A DNA stretch of 6,289 nucleotides from Planctomycetota bacterium (GCA_019347795.1 JAHWKS010000364.1:1-6289); one strand, 5' to 3'. Counted from the first letter of the stretch, positions 1 to 5,340 are shown. Numbers and translations: made by a program. The notes: generated by a model not told the origin, from the letters alone.

Positions 1-802
1 CCGAAACGATCGCGGCGGCGCGGCTCGATTGCGGCTGCAACCGCAGCGCGAGCCGCGCGTCGGCGAGGGCGAGCTGAGGCTGAAGGCGCCGTTGCTGCTC
101 GGCCCGCAGGAGGAACCCCTCGGCGGCGATCGGTTCGACGGCGATTTGAGCGACGAGCCGCTCCTCGCCCGCCGCGATCAAGCCCAGCAGCACGCCGCGT
201 TCCGGGTGGACGCGCCCGAGCACGCTTCCCTTCTCATCGTAAATCGCGGCGGGAACCGAATTCTCCAGCTTGAGCATGGTTGCGACCGCGGCCAGCGTCG
301 CCGGCTCCCGGAGGTGAGCGACGATCGAGGAGACGACGCCCTCGTCCAGTTCGACCTCGATTCTCGCAAACGGCGTCGCGGCGTAGCGAAGCTGCTGGGA
401 CTCCTCGCTCGCGATTCTCTCCTCCGGCTCGCCCCAGAGCTCGAGGAGCTCCTCGCGCGTGGTTACCGTCGGAGTAACGCCGCGGAATTCGGCAGGCGTT
501 GGATGCGGGATGTCGTCGCCGGGGGCCGCGAGCCGATGGGCGGCGCCGACGGCGCGGAACGCCGCCAATCGTTCCGGGGCCACGCCGTTGTTCTCTTCGG
601 CGGCCTCGCCCGGAGTCGGAGGCGACGGCGGCTCGGGGGGAACTTCGGGGAACGCCGCCGCATCCGCCTCGTCGATCGGCGCGAGTGTGCGGGTCAGGGG
701 CGTCAGCAACGGCGGCTCGTCGGCAGTCGATGTCGCATCCTGTAGGGCGAATGTCACGCTGAAGCACAGCGTAAACAATTTGCAAAACCTTGCCCAACGC
801 AT
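1..802 (-). CDS. Exported proline-rich protein with WGEP-type domain and start of a TPR region (partial, C-terminus outside window)
   Basis: The frame is open from an ATG at 802 to the window edge, giving 267 residues with no stop. A GGAGGAG ribosome binding site (808-814) lies 5 nt before the ATG and fixes the start. Residues 1-28 look like a signal peptide: Arg/Lys near the start, then a hydrophobic run LFTLCFSVTFAL. Residues 50-64 are proline-rich and probably a flexible linker. Residues about 114-165 contain TREELLELWGEPEER and a following beta-rich stretch (RIEVELDEGVVSSIVAHL). I recall this arrangement from conserved planctomycete proteins that carry TPRs downstream, but cannot name a family. 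From about residue 228 the pattern LLRAEQQRR...LALADARLALRLQPQS fits a first TPR helix pair. The protein is therefore probably an exported scaffold or interaction protein; its function is unknown. It lies 80 nt downstream of parA on the same strand and may be co-transcribed. Confidence 0.8.
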   Translation of the reverse strand, partial: MRWARFCKLFTLCFSVTFALQDATSTADEPPLLTPLTRTLAPIDEADAAAFPEVPPEPPSPPTPGEAAEENNGVAPERLAAFRAVGAAHRLAAPGDDIPHPTPAEFRGVTPTVTTREELLELWGEPEERIASEESQQLRYAATPFARIEVELDEGVVSSIVAHLREPATLAAVATMLKLENSVPAAIYDEKGSVLGRVHPERGVLLGLIAAGEERLVAQIAVEPIAAEGFLLRAEQQRRLQPQLALADARLALRLQPQSSRAAAIVS

Positions 803-825
803 TGCGTCTCCTCCGAAGATTGTCG

Positions 826-867
826 GCTTTCGCTCTGCGAAAGCACGTCCTTTCGCGGAGCGAAAGG
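826..867. repeat. Pair of inverted palindromic hairpin units (REP/BIME-like)
   Basis: Two perfect 8-bp stems with 3-nt loops lie 4 nt apart: GCTTTCGC-TCT-GCGAAAGC at 826-844 and CCTTTCGC-GGA-GCGAAAGG at 849-867. The second unit, read on the opposite strand, has a core of CTTTCGCTCCGCGAAAG, which differs from the first (CTTTCGCTCTGCGAAAG) by one base. They are therefore two copies of one palindromic unit in opposite orientation, the layout of bacterial REP pairs. They lie between parA and the downstream TPR-protein gene, where they could attenuate read-through or stabilise mRNA ends. No T-run follows, so this is not a classical intrinsic terminator. Confidence 0.7.
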
Positions 868-882
868 CGATTCTGTCGATCT

Positions 883-1710
883 CTATCCTTCCCGCATCGC
901 CGGCTCGAGCTGCTCTTCGGCCCGCTCCGGGGCCAGGCCCAGTACTTCGCGTGCGAGGTTCGCGTAGTCCTCGGCGCCGTTGGACGTGGGGGCGTAGTCG
1001 AAGATCGACGTCCCGAAGCTCGGCGCCTCGGCCAGCCGAACGTTCCGGCGAATCCGCGTTTGGTAGAACCGCACGTCGGACCAACCGCGGCTTTGTTGGC
1101 CTTCGAAGAATTCGCTCACGTCGCGGCTCACCTCCGCCGCCAAGCGCGTGTTTGACTCGTACATGCAGAGCACCACGCCCGAGAGGCGCAGCTTCGGATT
1201 CAGCCGCTGGGCGACGATCTGGATCGTCTTAAGCAGCTTGCTCACCCCGTGCAGCGCCAAAAAGTGCGGCTGCAGCGGAAGGAACACCTCGTTGACGGTG
1301 GTCAGGGCGTTGAGCGTCAATACGCCCAGCGAAGGCGGACAATCGATGATCAGGTAGTCGAACGCCTCGGCGTCGGCCGCCAGCTTGTCCCGCAGGATGA
1401 GTTCCCGGCCGACCTCGCCGGCCAACTCCATCTCGGCAGCCGCGAGGTCCAGGTGGGCTGGGACCAGCCAAAGATTCTCCTCGACCTGTTGCCGCACGTC
1501 GGCCAGCGACGCGTCGCCGGTGAGGACGTGGTAAACCGACGGGTCCTCCTCCGAGAGCGCCAACCCCAAGTGGAGCGTCGCGTGCGCCTGCGGATCCATG
1601 TCCACCAGGCACACCCGCTGCCCCGATCGGGCCAGGGCCGCACTCACGTTCACGGCGGTGGTCGTCTTGCCCACCCCGCCTTTTTGGTTGATGATCGCGA
1701 TCGAACGCAT
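883..1710 (-). CDS. parA: ParA/Soj-family partitioning ATPase
   Basis: This is a complete 275-residue ParA/MinD-superfamily P-loop ATPase. It has the deviant Walker A motif KGGVGKTT (residues 10-17, signature Lys10 and catalytic Lys15), Walker A' LVDMDPQAH (35-43) and Walker B LIIDCPPS (120-127). Proteins of this family dimerise on ATP, bind DNA non-specifically and, with ParB, move chromosomal origins, plasmids or other cargo. The length and the absence of an N-terminal helix-turn-helix match the short chromosomal Soj type rather than plasmid type Ia. The start is an ATG with AAGGAG (1715-1720) 4 nt upstream. The gene is divergent from aroK across about 70 bp that must hold both promoters. 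No parB lies next to it: the downstream gene is the exported TPR protein. The cargo is therefore uncertain. It could be the chromosomal partition ATPase with a distant parB, or an orphan ParA that positions something else. Confidence 0.93.
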   Translation of the reverse strand: MRSIAIINQKGGVGKTTTAVNVSAALARSGQRVCLVDMDPQAHATLHLGLALSEEDPSVYHVLTGDASLADVRQQVEENLWLVPAHLDLAAAEMELAGEVGRELILRDKLAADAEAFDYLIIDCPPSLGVLTLNALTTVNEVFLPLQPHFLALHGVSKLLKTIQIVAQRLNPKLRLSGVVLCMYESNTRLAAEVSRDVSEFFEGQQSRGWSDVRFYQTRIRRNVRLAEAPSFGTSIFDYAPTSNGAEDYANLAREVLGLAPERAEEQLEPAMREG

Positions 1711-1780
1711 GAGACTCCTTTCGCGCAGACGGCCGGATCGCGTGGCGCCCGGACTTTACCAAACGCCCCGTGACGGAGCT

Positions 1781-2350
1781 ATGCCGTTTTGGATGCTGGC
1801 AATGCAATCAAATTTCTTTCTGATCGGATACCGCGCGACAGGGAAATCGACGGTCGCTCGCGAGTTGGCGGCGCGTCTGGGCGCGCCGGCGGCGGACGCC
1901 GATGCAGAGATCGTCCGCCGGGCCGGGAAGGCGATTGCCGAGATTTTCGCCGAGGAGGGCGAGCAGGCCTTTCGCGATTTGGAGACGATCGTGGTGAAGG
2001 AGCTCGCGGCTCGCGAGGGGGTGATCGTCGCCTTGGGGGGTGGGGCCATGATGCGTGAGGAGAACCGCCGCGCCCTCGCCGGCCGCGGCATGACGATCTG
2101 GCTGCGGGCGTCGGTGGCGACAATCCAGGAGCGGCTGCGGGCCGATCCCAGCAGCAGCACGCACCGGCCGGGGCTCACGTCCCGCGGAACGGCGGACGAA
2201 GTGGCCCATGTCCTCGCCGAGCGAACGCCCGTTTACGCGGCGTGCGCCGATGCGGCGATCGACGTGGACCGCAAGTCGCCCGCGGCAATCGCCGAAGAGA
2301 TTGTCGCGCTGCTGAACTCGCCGGCCCACCAGCGGCCAAGCGATGCCTAA
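1781..2350 (+). CDS. aroK: Shikimate kinase
   Basis: This enzyme phosphorylates shikimate to shikimate 3-phosphate with ATP, step five of the cytosolic chorismate pathway to aromatic amino acids. From the ATG at 1781 it has 189 residues, a usual family length. Visible motifs in order: Walker A GYRATGKST (16-24); DADAEI with the probable shikimate-binding Asp41; IAEIFAEEGEQAFRDLE (52-68), with Arg65 in the conserved FRxxE; ALGGGA (84-89), the glycine loop that contacts shikimate; HRP (128-130) in the lid; and AERTPVY (146-152), with the adenine/phosphate-side Arg148. The start is uncertain. ATGs at 1781, 1793 and 1802 are in frame; GGAG at 1775-1778 is too close for 1781 and far for 1793. The 1802 start gives the N-terminus most typical of the family. 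It stands alone, divergent from parA and convergent with the SET-domain gene, with no other aro gene nearby. Confidence 0.93.
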   Translation: MPFWMLAMQSNFFLIGYRATGKSTVARELAARLGAPAADADAEIVRRAGKAIAEIFAEEGEQAFRDLETIVVKELAAREGVIVALGGGAMMREENRRALAGRGMTIWLRASVATIQERLRADPSSSTHRPGLTSRGTADEVAHVLAERTPVYAACADAAIDVDRKSPAAIAEEIVALLNSPAHQRPSDA

Positions 2351-2363
2351 CGCCACAGGACAT

Positions 2364-2421
2364 ATCAGCCGGAATGCGCAATCGTCCCGCGCGGCTGATC
2401 GCGAACGCCGCGCGGCTGATC
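2364..2421. repeat. Convergent-junction repeat: 14-nt direct repeat with alternative stems
   Basis: CCGCGCGGCTGATC occurs exactly twice, at 2387-2400 and 2408-2421, a 21-bp period. ATCAGCCG (2364-2371) is the reverse complement of CGGCTGAT and can pair with the copy at 2392-2399 or the one at 2413-2420. GCGCGG (2389-2394) can instead pair with CCGCGC (2408-2413). The block fills the gap between the convergent aroK and SET-domain genes, so it may slow or end transcription from both sides. No T-run is present, so an intrinsic terminator is not shown. Confidence 0.55.
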
Positions 2422-2445
2422 CCAAATTGGAGCTTCAACATCGCA

Positions 2446-2832
2446 CTACGTCGCCTCGAAGCCCACGTCCGTCCGGTCGTGCGGGCTGCCGTTGTAGTTA
2501 ATCGTGATCTCCTCGCCCGGCTTGATGTCTCGCAGGGCGATGAATTCCTTCACGCGGTTCCGCCGGTCGCGGTAGTAGGCGTTGGGCCGATACGAGTGGT
2601 TGTAGAGCGACCCGTACCCGAGCACGACCGCCACACTCTTGGCGCCCCATTGGAAGCAGTAGCGGGCGATCACCGTGTCGTAGGGGTTTTCGTCGACCTC
2701 GATCGCGGGAATGACCAGCACCGGCGCCCGCTCGATGACGGTTCCCTCGCCGATCGGCGCCCGAGCGAACACGCCGCGACCCTTGCCCTGCGTGCGGCGA
2801 ACCTCGATCAGCGACGACGGGATCAGTGACAT
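2446..2832 (-). CDS. Small stand-alone SET-domain protein (putative protein lysine methyltransferase)
   Basis: The 128-residue product is almost entirely a SET domain. GKGRGVFA (16-23) is the opening SET motif that forms part of the S-adenosylmethionine pocket. SLYNHSYRPNA (75-85) carries the conserved Asn78-His79 motif. The end has ALRDIKPGEEITINY (99-113) with the catalytic-type Tyr113. SET proteins transfer methyl groups from S-adenosylmethionine to lysines; bacterial substrates are mostly unknown. There is no cysteine-rich pre-SET or post-SET zinc cluster. I chose the ATG at 2832 because homology begins there. The frame stays open to a TTG at 2931, but that stretch looks non-coding and overlaps a strong hairpin. 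No clear Shine-Dalgarno is seen. It is downstream of the VanZ-like gene on the same strand with a 144-nt gap, so it probably has its own promoter. Confidence 0.85.
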   Translation of the reverse strand: MSLIPSSLIEVRRTQGKGRGVFARAPIGEGTVIERAPVLVIPAIEVDENPYDTVIARYCFQWGAKSVAVVLGYGSLYNHSYRPNAYYRDRRNRVKEFIALRDIKPGEEITINYNGSPHDRTDVGFEAT

Positions 2833-2887
2833 TCGTCGTTCAAATGGCAAGTCGCCCGGGCCGCGCGAATCACGGCCGACGGCGGTC

Positions 2888-2930
2888 TGTCGTGTACGAT
2901 GGTTGTACAAGAACCGTCCTGTACGCGACA
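2888..2930. other. Imperfect 43-nt hairpin upstream of the SET-domain gene
   Basis: TGTCGTGTAC (2888-2897) pairs with GTACGCGACA (2921-2930). In plus-strand RNA the single exception is a U-G wobble. Above a small asymmetric bulge, ATGGTT (2899-2904) pairs with AACCGT (2912-2917) with one more wobble, closing on a 7-nt loop. The pentamer TGTAC occurs three times (2893, 2904 and 2920) and TTGTACAA (2903-2910) is itself palindromic. On the minus strand a weak promoter-like pair falls inside it, TTGTCG (2926-2931) and TACAAC (2902-2907) with an 18-nt spacer. It could be an operator for the SET gene or a structured RNA element. Confidence 0.45.
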
Positions 2931-2976
2931 AGAAGATTGGCCCATGCCGGCCGAGTACGTGAGGAAAGCTAACGAC

Positions 2977-3417
2977 TCACGACTCTCGCCCCCACGCTGC
3001 GGCGCGGCCGCGACGCTCGCATCCCCAGGCATCGCAATATTGCAGGGACTTTTGCCCGACGCGAAAGATCGCCAGCCCGGCTGCGGCCCCGAGACAGTCG
3101 CTCACCCAATCCCACACGTTCGCGGAGCGGTTGGGAATGGGAATCTGCATCAACTCATCCGCCACGCCGTAGAGCATCGCCGCCAGGAGAATGCCCATCA
3201 CGGCGCCTCGCGACCAGCGGCTGCGGCGGAGAATCACGACCGCCGCGAGGAACGTAAGCCCGGCATATCCCGCAAAGTGGACGACCTTGTCGGTCATCCG
3301 CGGCGCGTTGACCTGGGGGACGTGGGGCGTGTGGGTCACGACAAAGAGCAACAGCCAGTAGGCTGCCAAGGCCGCGACGGCCCACGGGAGCGGGCGCAAA
3401 ATGCGAAATGTTCCCAC
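2977..3417 (-). CDS. VanZ-like family membrane protein
   Basis: The 146-residue product is a small integral membrane protein with four likely transmembrane segments (about residues 12-31, 45-63, 72-91 and 101-120). Family hallmarks are visible: the TDKVVHFAGY block (42-51, Asp43, Lys44, His47), GVADELMQ (84-91, Asp87-Glu88), Arg97, and WDWVSDCLGAAAG (102-114, Asp103, Asp107). VanZ was named for low-level teicoplanin resistance, but most members are uncharacterised and no antibiotic role can be inferred here. The start is the GTG at 3417: a TAA lies in the same frame 8 codons upstream, and no ATG lies between. GGAA about 6 nt ahead may serve as a weak ribosome binding site. The tail after residue 121 is Arg-rich and probably cytoplasmic. 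No van or glycan-synthesis genes are adjacent. Confidence 0.85.
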   Translation of the reverse strand: MGTFRILRPLPWAVAALAAYWLLLFVVTHTPHVPQVNAPRMTDKVVHFAGYAGLTFLAAVVILRRSRWSRGAVMGILLAAMLYGVADELMQIPIPNRSANVWDWVSDCLGAAAGLAIFRVGQKSLQYCDAWGCERRGRAAAWGRES

Positions 3418-3536
3418 GAGTTTCCGCTCGCTCCCAAGTTAGATGCCCCGCTGCCGCCGCCGGCCTCGTTGCCGGCTTTCCATTGTACTGAGTAGCGCTC
3501 GATCGGGTTTGCGTTTTCCAAGCAGAATCGGCAAAG

Positions 3537-3563
3537 CGCCGCCGGCTTGCAGCGACGGCGGCG
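3537..3563 (-). terminator. GC-rich hairpin downstream of the HIT gene
   Basis: CGCCGCCG (3537-3544) and CGGCGGCG (3556-3563) form a perfect 8-bp stem around an 11-nt loop, about 54 bases beyond the stop codon of the HIT gene. On the minus strand it is followed by CTTTGCC, a poor T-run, so termination would be inefficient or Rho-assisted. The rest of 3418-3616 shows no coding sequence I can recognise. Confidence 0.3.
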
Positions 3564-3616
3564 TATTTACTCAGAATATCGATAGAACGCGACACCGATA
3601 ACGACGGCCGTGCGGG

Positions 3617-3961
3617 TTAGCCCGGCGGCCACGACATCTTCCGCCCCGCAAGGAGGTGAAAATGCAGGTGATCGACCGACTGCCCCGCGTCGGGACCGCA
3701 GTTGACCGTCACCCGGTATCCCCCCGTCAGCCCCAAGTCGCCGGCGATGCGGCGAATCGCCAGCCAGAGGTGTCCCAAGAGCGCCTGATCCTCGTCGGTC
3801 AACGCATCGAGCGACGCAATCTCCTTCTTGGGGATCACGAGCACGTGCGTCGGCGCTTGAGGGTTGTTATCCCGAAATGCGATGACCCGATCGTCTTCGT
3901 AGACGATATCGGCGGGGATCTCATGATCGATGATCCGCTTGAAAATGGTCTTCTCGCTCAT
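3617..3961 (-). CDS. hinT: HIT-family nucleotide-binding hydrolase (HinT type)
   Basis: The product has 114 residues, the normal full length of bacterial HinT. HinT proteins are cytosolic homodimers that hydrolyse AMP-linked phosphoramidates, including aminoacyl-AMP-type adducts. The histidine triad is intact as DHLHFHLL (His98, His100, His102, with His102 as the last of the triad). It is preceded by GQSV and followed by AGRKMSWPPG, the diagnostic HinT C-terminus. The N-terminal core has IFKRIIDHEIPADIVYEDD (6-24) and HVLVIPKKEI (39-48), as in other HinT proteins. The ATG at 3961 has a good AAGGAG (3969-3974) 7 nt upstream. It lies 91 nt downstream of the toxin gene and 199 nt upstream of the VanZ-like gene; these gaps argue for separate transcription. 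No unusual residue is seen. Confidence 0.95.
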   Translation of the reverse strand: MSEKTIFKRIIDHEIPADIVYEDDRVIAFRDNNPQAPTHVLVIPKKEIASLDALTDEDQALLGHLWLAIRRIAGDLGLTGGYRVTVNCGPDAGQSVDHLHFHLLAGRKMSWPPG

Positions 3962-4052
3962 GGCCAGGCTCCTTAAGAAACGGCGACGAAGCTTCCGCCG
4001 CCAATATACCGAAGTTGCCGGCGCATTGGGTGAGCTGCCTTACTTCGCTCCG

Positions 4053-4415
4053 CTACCGCCAGTGATTGACAATGTGAAAAGCGTCTGCCAAAGGAATTCC
4101 CGCCGATTCAAGGTTTCGCAGCGCTGGGGCGATCCCCCGCGGCGTCAGGTCTCGGCGCCGGTCGTTGTCCTTGCGCACGACAAGGATGCCCGAATGATGA
4201 CCGCCGGTTTGGATGACGAGGTTGTGAAGGTCGAAAAAATCCTCGTGGTTGCCCGTGAGGATGGGACGGTCGCACCCGGCGGCGTACAGCAGGTGAATCG
4301 GGTCGGAGCTTCCTGCAAGCCCCGCATCCGCGGGTGCAATCACGTCATGACCGTCGCTTGTCAAGAGACGAAGGAGGAGGCGATCGGCCATGTCGTCGTC
4401 GAGGTAGAGCTTCAT
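4053..4415 (-). CDS. DUF5615 PIN-like toxin of a DUF433/DUF5615 pair
   Basis: The 120-residue product matches the DUF5615/COG4634 PIN-like family, predicted ribonuclease toxins. Near the N-terminus is KLYLDDDMADRLLLRLL (acidic cluster Asp6-Asp8), then GHDV (22-25), DPIHLLYAA (38-46) and ILTGNHEDFFDLHNLV (52-67), with Asp59 in the conserved [ND]xxDF position. It continues with GGHHSGILVVRKDND (71-85), typical of the longer members of this family. Metal-coordinating roles of Asp6/Asp7, Asp38 and Asp59 are inferred from PIN-fold logic. The start codon overlaps the stop of the DUF433 gene (ATGA, 4412-4415), so translation is probably coupled, antitoxin first. All expected acidic residues appear intact, so there is no sign of decay. 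That it is actually toxic is inference from family and arrangement. Confidence 0.85.
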   Translation of the reverse strand: MKLYLDDDMADRLLLRLLTSDGHDVIAPADAGLAGSSDPIHLLYAAGCDRPILTGNHEDFFDLHNLVIQTGGHHSGILVVRKDNDRRRDLTPRGIAPALRNLESAGIPLADAFHIVNHWR

Positions 4416-4762
4416 GGCGCGCGCAGCCGAGCCAACTCCTGCGGCGACAATAATTTGGGCTTGCCGTGGAGCTTGTAGTCCGGCAGGTTCATACCGGCGG
4501 CTTCGGCGGTCGCTGCTTCACGCAGACGATCCTCCCGAATTTCCGCCGGTTCCGATTCGCAATAGGCAATTGCCTCGCGGACCGCCTCCACAGGCAAATC
4601 ATAGTCGGCGGCAATCTGCTCGGGAGAACGTGGCTCCTCGCCGGTGTAGTGGCCGTAGAGAACATCTGCTCGAATGCGGGCGCCTCGCACAAATAATTGC
4701 CGATACGCCGACTCGGGACGACGGGCAAGGTAGTGGTAGGTTGTTGATGATGGCAAGCTCAT
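4412..4762 (-). CDS. DUF433 antitoxin of a DUF433/DUF5615 pair
   Basis: From the ATG at 4762 the product has 116 residues. YRQLFVRGARIRADVLYG (20-37) and RSPEQIAADYDLPVEAVREAIAYC (45-68) are the DUF433/COG2442 core, a small winged-helix-like DNA-binding domain found in predicted antitoxins. The tail after about residue 85 (containing PDYKLHGKPKL) goes beyond the core and is a candidate for binding and masking the toxin. An in-frame ATG at 4816 would add 18 residues. I prefer 4762 because AGGGA (4767-4771) lies just upstream, homology starts there, and the 4816 codon falls on the edge of a palindrome that looks like an operator. The gene is first in a two-gene operon with the toxin, overlapping by four bases. 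The complex probably represses its own promoter. Confidence 0.82.
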   Translation of the reverse strand: MSLPSSTTYHYLARRPESAYRQLFVRGARIRADVLYGHYTGEEPRSPEQIAADYDLPVEAVREAIAYCESEPAEIREDRLREAATAEAAGMNLPDYKLHGKPKLLSPQELARLRAP

Positions 4763-4814
4763 GGGATCCCTGATGAGTTGCGACTGATCGCGAAGACGGA
4801 TCTCCCCATTAGCC

Positions 4815-4829
4815 ATGTTACGCTAACAT
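4815..4829. promoter_or_regulatory. Putative autoregulatory operator of the toxin-antitoxin operon
   Basis: ATGTTA-CGC-TAACAT is a perfect 6-bp inverted repeat around a 3-nt centre, 53 bases upstream of the preferred antitoxin start. On the minus strand its downstream half, TAACAT, matches four of six bases of a -10 box. A repressor bound here would block transcription. This is the expected site and form for toxin-antitoxin autoregulation. The function is inferred from position and symmetry. Confidence 0.5.
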
Positions 4830-5120
4830 TTTGTCTCGGAAAGCCAAACTGCAATTCGCCTCTGGTCAGTATTGGCACAAGTCTTGCGTTGAAGAGATTC
4901 GGAGTGGGACGGAACATCTCGCTTCACTAACACCGAGCCACGCGGGGCCGGAACTGAGAAGAAGTCGTCGCGGGGCCAGAACGAGAGAGGCAATCGCGAA
5001 ATAGGAAATCGCGGAAGTCGTTATCCAGCGTCAGTTTAGCCGGCGTTTCGGAGCAGGAGATCGAGGCAACTTCGGCTCGGGGAAGTGGCAAGACGGCAAG
5101 CTGGGGCGGAGGCGACGCTA
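4830..5120. other. Intergenic block without a convincing gene, with short direct repeats
   Basis: No ORF with a credible start lies here. CGCGGGGCCGGAAC (4941-4954) recurs as CGCGGGGCCAGAAC (4969-4982), one mismatch, 28 bp apart. AATCGCG occurs twice around 4992-5012. GTTTAGC (5034-5040) is complementary to GCTAAAC (5117-5123) and could close a long-range stem. One minus-strand frame is free of stops from 5301 to the TAG at 4927 (124 codons) but has no ATG or GTG; its only TTG would give 54 residues. It may be a degenerate or multi-copy non-coding element joined to the hairpin at 5121-5180. I cannot recognise a protein or a known RNA family. Confidence 0.35.
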
Positions 5121-5180
5121 AACAATCAGGCGAGTTGGGAGCTTGAACCTTTCGAGCTTCCGACTCGCCTGTTGTTTTTT
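5121..5180 (+). terminator. Very long hairpin with T-run (intrinsic-terminator form or structured repeat)
   Basis: Positions 5127-5147 and 5151-5171 form a continuous 21-bp stem with three G-U wobbles and a 3-nt loop (CCT). Beyond one bulged T (5126), AACAA (5121-5125) pairs with TTGTT (5172-5176). Six T residues follow from 5175. This is the form of a plus-strand intrinsic terminator, though the stem is far longer than usual. No plus-strand gene precedes it. It may therefore terminate an unannotated small RNA, insulate the gene at 5414, or be a mobile or multi-copy palindromic repeat. Confidence 0.6.
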
Positions 5181-5200
5181 GCCACGGCGATTTTGCCCCA

Positions 5201-5219
5201 GTGTTGCAAAATGCAACAC
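5201..5219. repeat. Perfect 19-nt palindrome
   Basis: GTGTTGCA-AAA-TGCAACAC has 8-bp perfect arms around three A residues, 20 bases after the T-run of the long hairpin. It could be a protein-binding site or part of the same repeat element. No T-run follows it. Confidence 0.5.
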
Positions 5220-5340
5220 GTTCAATCGACGGTCTAACCGCCCGCCACGGGCTTTCCGGGAATAAATCCCCCTCTTTTCTGCGAATCTTGCGTTGAACCC
5301 GTCACGACGAATTTTCGCGTAGAGAAGCGCGGATTCTGAG

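Noticed and set aside
29..745. A 238-codon plus-strand open frame at the left end
   Set aside because: It is antisense to the minus-strand TPR-protein gene, which has a ribosome binding site, a signal peptide and recognisable domains. The plus-strand product is Arg-rich low-complexity sequence typical of GC-rich shadows.
459..1232. A 257-codon plus-strand frame spanning two minus-strand genes
   Set aside because: It crosses the intergenic twin hairpins and both coding regions; its Ser/Arg/Pro-rich translation is not protein-like.
1808..2425. A 205-codon minus-strand frame opposite aroK
   Set aside because: aroK has all the motifs of shikimate kinase; the opposite frame has no recognisable domain and is explained by third-position GC bias.
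2833..2931. N-terminal extension of the SET protein to a TTG at 2931
   Set aside because: The extra 33 residues are not SET-like and overlap the 2888-2930 hairpin; the ATG at 2832 starts where the domain begins.
3930..4478. A 182-codon plus-strand frame over the HIT and toxin genes
   Set aside because: It is antisense to two well-supported genes and shows no domain of its own.
4830..5180. Known structural RNA (RNase P RNA, tmRNA or SRP RNA)
   Set aside because: None of the conserved sequence landmarks of these RNAs that I know is present; only a hairpin and short repeats are seen.
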